The position numbers and the translations under genes were made by a program. The notes beneath the pieces are model-generated. The model saw only the letters and a list, made by a program, of their open reading frames with translations. It was not told the DNA's origin and did not search any database. From Tubiluchus corallicola (lineage: Eukaryota > Priapulida > Priapulimorpha > Priapulimorphida > Tubiluchidae): a DNA stretch of 64,000 nt. This document shows positions 61,690 through 64,000 of this stretch, one piece after another. Position 1 is the first letter of the stretch. Each line of letters starts with the position of its first letter. The stretch lies in the NCBI GenBank assembly GCA_030141605.1, contig JAQGDQ010000197.1:228501-292500 (forward strand). The letters run 5' to 3'.

Positions 61690-64000
61690 TTTAGGATTAA
61701 AATTTCGCTAATGGCTAGTATTTTAGTCTTAAACTCACTGAGCTGCTAGGAGCTGACTAAGTGGCCAAAAAGACGAAGGCCTACAAACGAAATATATAAA
61801 TTGTCCCTACTAAGTTTTGTGGCGAGATTCTTCATGATGTTTGATATCATTAGATACCTTATTGCTTCCCTTAAACGATCAAAAGCTTAAACGGCACGTA
61901 GCGGAAGAAGTTAATTAGGCTCTAGGGAATGCTTATATGCTCAGTGTGACGCCTCTTCTGATTGATATTTAGAAACGTGAAATCAGCGACAAAGGCAAGT
62001 TTTTGGGTACTCATAGATTTACCTCTGCCGTTAAATACTCCTAAAGGAAATTTATAGCCTTAATTTCGAGGACTTATTTAGAGATAGCAGAAAATCCCAG
62101 TGTCGTTCATTTCTAAAAAGTTTGGCTTGACTGACAGATTGATAAATTGGCAATGAAACTAAGTTGTCGAAGGTCTGATTGACGAGGAAACATGCTGCCT
62201 TCATAAGAATTTCTGCAAACTGGCAGACATGCGCACTTTATTAGAACTGTCGATAGGCATCTTTACAGTAACATTCCGGTCAGCTTAATGGCGTAATACG
62301 TTTAACATTGCCATCATGAACACAACACGTCAGGAGACATGAGAGTTCAGGTACCAGCATGCCTTTGTCAAAGTCCAGCTGCCCGCATGACTTCAAGTTT
62401 TATATGAGCTTTACCTAGTCTGAGTATACAGTAACTTTTATTAATTCATTTCTAGGATAACAACGCATTAAGTACTTTAGCGTATAATAATACGGGGTGT
62501 TTCAAGGTCCCTCATATTTAAAAATCATTAAGAACTATTACAATTACAACTAAATGCCAATTCCGTGCCTGAGTTTATGATTTGTAAAAATTTTAGTGGC
62601 TTCACAAGTTTAGTGTAGCAATTTTAATTTTCGTTTTTATAGCACCCTATTTTCTATAATTATAATACTTAAGCCTATGTAAGCATACACTGTTGTGCCT
62701 CTTCTTTAGCGTTTGCATTGCAACAGTAGAAAACTTCAAACATAAAAAATTCGATTATTGAGCAAAAGTTTCGATTAGCTGCGAAAAAAATTAGAAATCA
62801 AATTAATAATGGATTTCTGAAACAGCATTCTGAAACTGAATAAGCTTGACAGTAATTTAACTGAAAAAGTATCTTGCCATTTATAATTATAATTCATGTA
62901 GAAACTTAGGTATGGAAAAAATAATATTGAAACTACAGTGTTATATCACTTCGTACTCCATACTTTAAAACAAAGAAGAAATAGAAGACTATTAAGCGAA
63001 ATATGCAGCCTCATCGAAGAATTTACATTATCTTTTACAGTAACGGTAAAAAGGGCGTGTTGGAACATGGCATTGACTAGATTTACCATAAGGCACTGCA
63101 TTTCCGGTTCCAGAAAACTCATGGATGCAACTGAGTATTTCTTTACCATAAGGCACTGCATTTCCGGTTCCAGAAAACTCATGAATGCAACTGAGTATTC
63201 TCTGTTTCATAATTCGATTCTGAAAAGGCTGTAATTAAGTGAAAGGTTGAAGCCTGGATGCTGAATGAAACGTGATCGTGATCAATCTATAGACGCAGAA
63301 ATCGTAAATGATTGATCAGAAAGCCAAACTGATTCGGAAACACAAAGCCGACATTTAAATAGACGAATTTGTGATTGGTATGTCGTAAAATCTGCCCATT
63401 AAGTGTTGCTTGCAAGATGAGAATGTGCATACGTCGCGCTTAATCTACTGAGACAAGATGCATAAGGAATGTAATAATGCTGATTACGTTTTGATTACTT
63501 CTTTAAAAACGTCTGCATATTTACAATATGACTACTAGCAATTACAAATAATAGATATAATTGTTTTTTCCATTTTCCTTATAAACGCGGATTTTTTCTA
63601 CTATACTGGTAGTTAATCTTATGCGGTAATGTAATCGTTTAGCATCACTCCTCATGCTGGGGCCATAATTGGCCGCGGCTCCCAGTCTTATAGGAATTCG
63701 CAATACAATGTGGGCTAGTAGAGTTCATACTAGCTTTGAAAAAAGCACGCGAACTTAAAAAACACACTGATCTAATAAAAACACGTTACAAATTTTATCT
63801 TGTCGTATTACATAGATAGCCCACTCATAATTCGTTGCCATGATGCTTCCCATACGCCAAGTATGTAGGTACGTTGTTTAAAAAACCGCACCAAATCTTA
63901 AACTGTAGGTCAAAACAATATACTTTTTAAAATATTGAAAGGGAGCATACTTTTTTTCAAGAATGACTTACGTGAAAGAATTATTACCACACAAACACAA
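61690..64000. other. No gene recognised apart from the 60-bp duplication
   Basis: CGGGGTGTTTCAAGGTCC at about 62494 resembles a transposon terminus, but no partner end was found. Remaining sequence is AT-rich with short frames. Confidence 0.5.
63083..63202. repeat. Near-identical 60-bp tandem duplication
   Basis: TTTACCATAAGGCACTGCAT recurs exactly 60 bp apart, and the two units differ at only a few positions (for example CATGGATGC against CATGAATGC). The period is a multiple of three, so an open frame (FTIRHCISGSRKLM) reads through both copies. No gene is recognised. Confidence 0.9.

Noticed and set aside
62492-62512. CGGGGTGTTTCAAGG as a transposon terminus
   Set aside because: No matching inverted end found in the window.

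Overview
The window is eukaryotic, almost certainly from an invertebrate animal. It is AT-rich (roughly two thirds A+T by eye) and has long gene-poor stretches. It carries rhodopsin-class GPCR genes, a secreted trypsin-like protease relic, many decayed CR1/L2-like and RTE-like LINE fragments, hAT-type and TTAA-flanked non-autonomous DNA transposons, and long microsatellites. A short interstitial (CCCTAA)n array indicates the TTAGGG-type telomere repeat, which argues against most insects. I cannot name the phylum. Nothing looks bacterial: there are no operons, ribosome-binding sites, CRISPR arrays or recognisable tRNA/rRNA genes.

Only one clearly intact gene is visible, an intronless class A GPCR at 25366-26334 (+). 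It is the downstream member of a head-to-tail duplication of about 4.6 kb (about 20.2-24.84 kb and 24.84-29.0 kb). The upstream member (20674-21633) is a frameshifted pseudogene. Other transposon remnants inserted into the two units afterwards. A trypsin-family pseudogene (14794-16251) is broken by point lesions and by a 423-bp hAT-like element with a near-perfect 8-bp target duplication. Two short stretches with good splice signals (10577-10662 and 52797-52874) may be real exons of genes with very long introns, so parts of the window may be intronic.

Layout: 1-4.5 kb, no gene; 4.5-7.4 kb, telomere-like array, CTAC repeats and a degenerate TTTGTAATAA array; 7.4-8.0 kb, LINE remnant (-); 8-14 kb, mostly unassigned with one candidate exon; 14-18.3 kb, degenerate 16-bp arrays, protease pseudogene and LINE 3' ends; 18.7-20 kb, AAT/ATT and TAG microsatellites; 20.2-29.6 kb, GPCR duplication and a hAT-like element; 30-45 kb, two dispersed MITE-like families, an RTE-like LINE tail and large GA and CTTT microsatellites; 45-46.3 kb, hAT-like element; 47.6-49.7 kb, LINE remnant with endonuclease and RT traces (-); 50-54 kb, candidate first exon and small duplications; 54.5-57 kb, 5'-truncated LINE with a readable RT (-); 57-64 kb, hairpin, CT microsatellite, TTAA MITE and a 60-bp tandem duplication.

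I found no convincing new multi-gene system. The most useful observations are the GPCR duplication with its unusual cysteine pattern, the transposon insertions with recognisable target duplications, several unnamed dispersed-repeat families present in more than one copy, and a recurring class of degenerate arrays with a period of about 16-22 bp.
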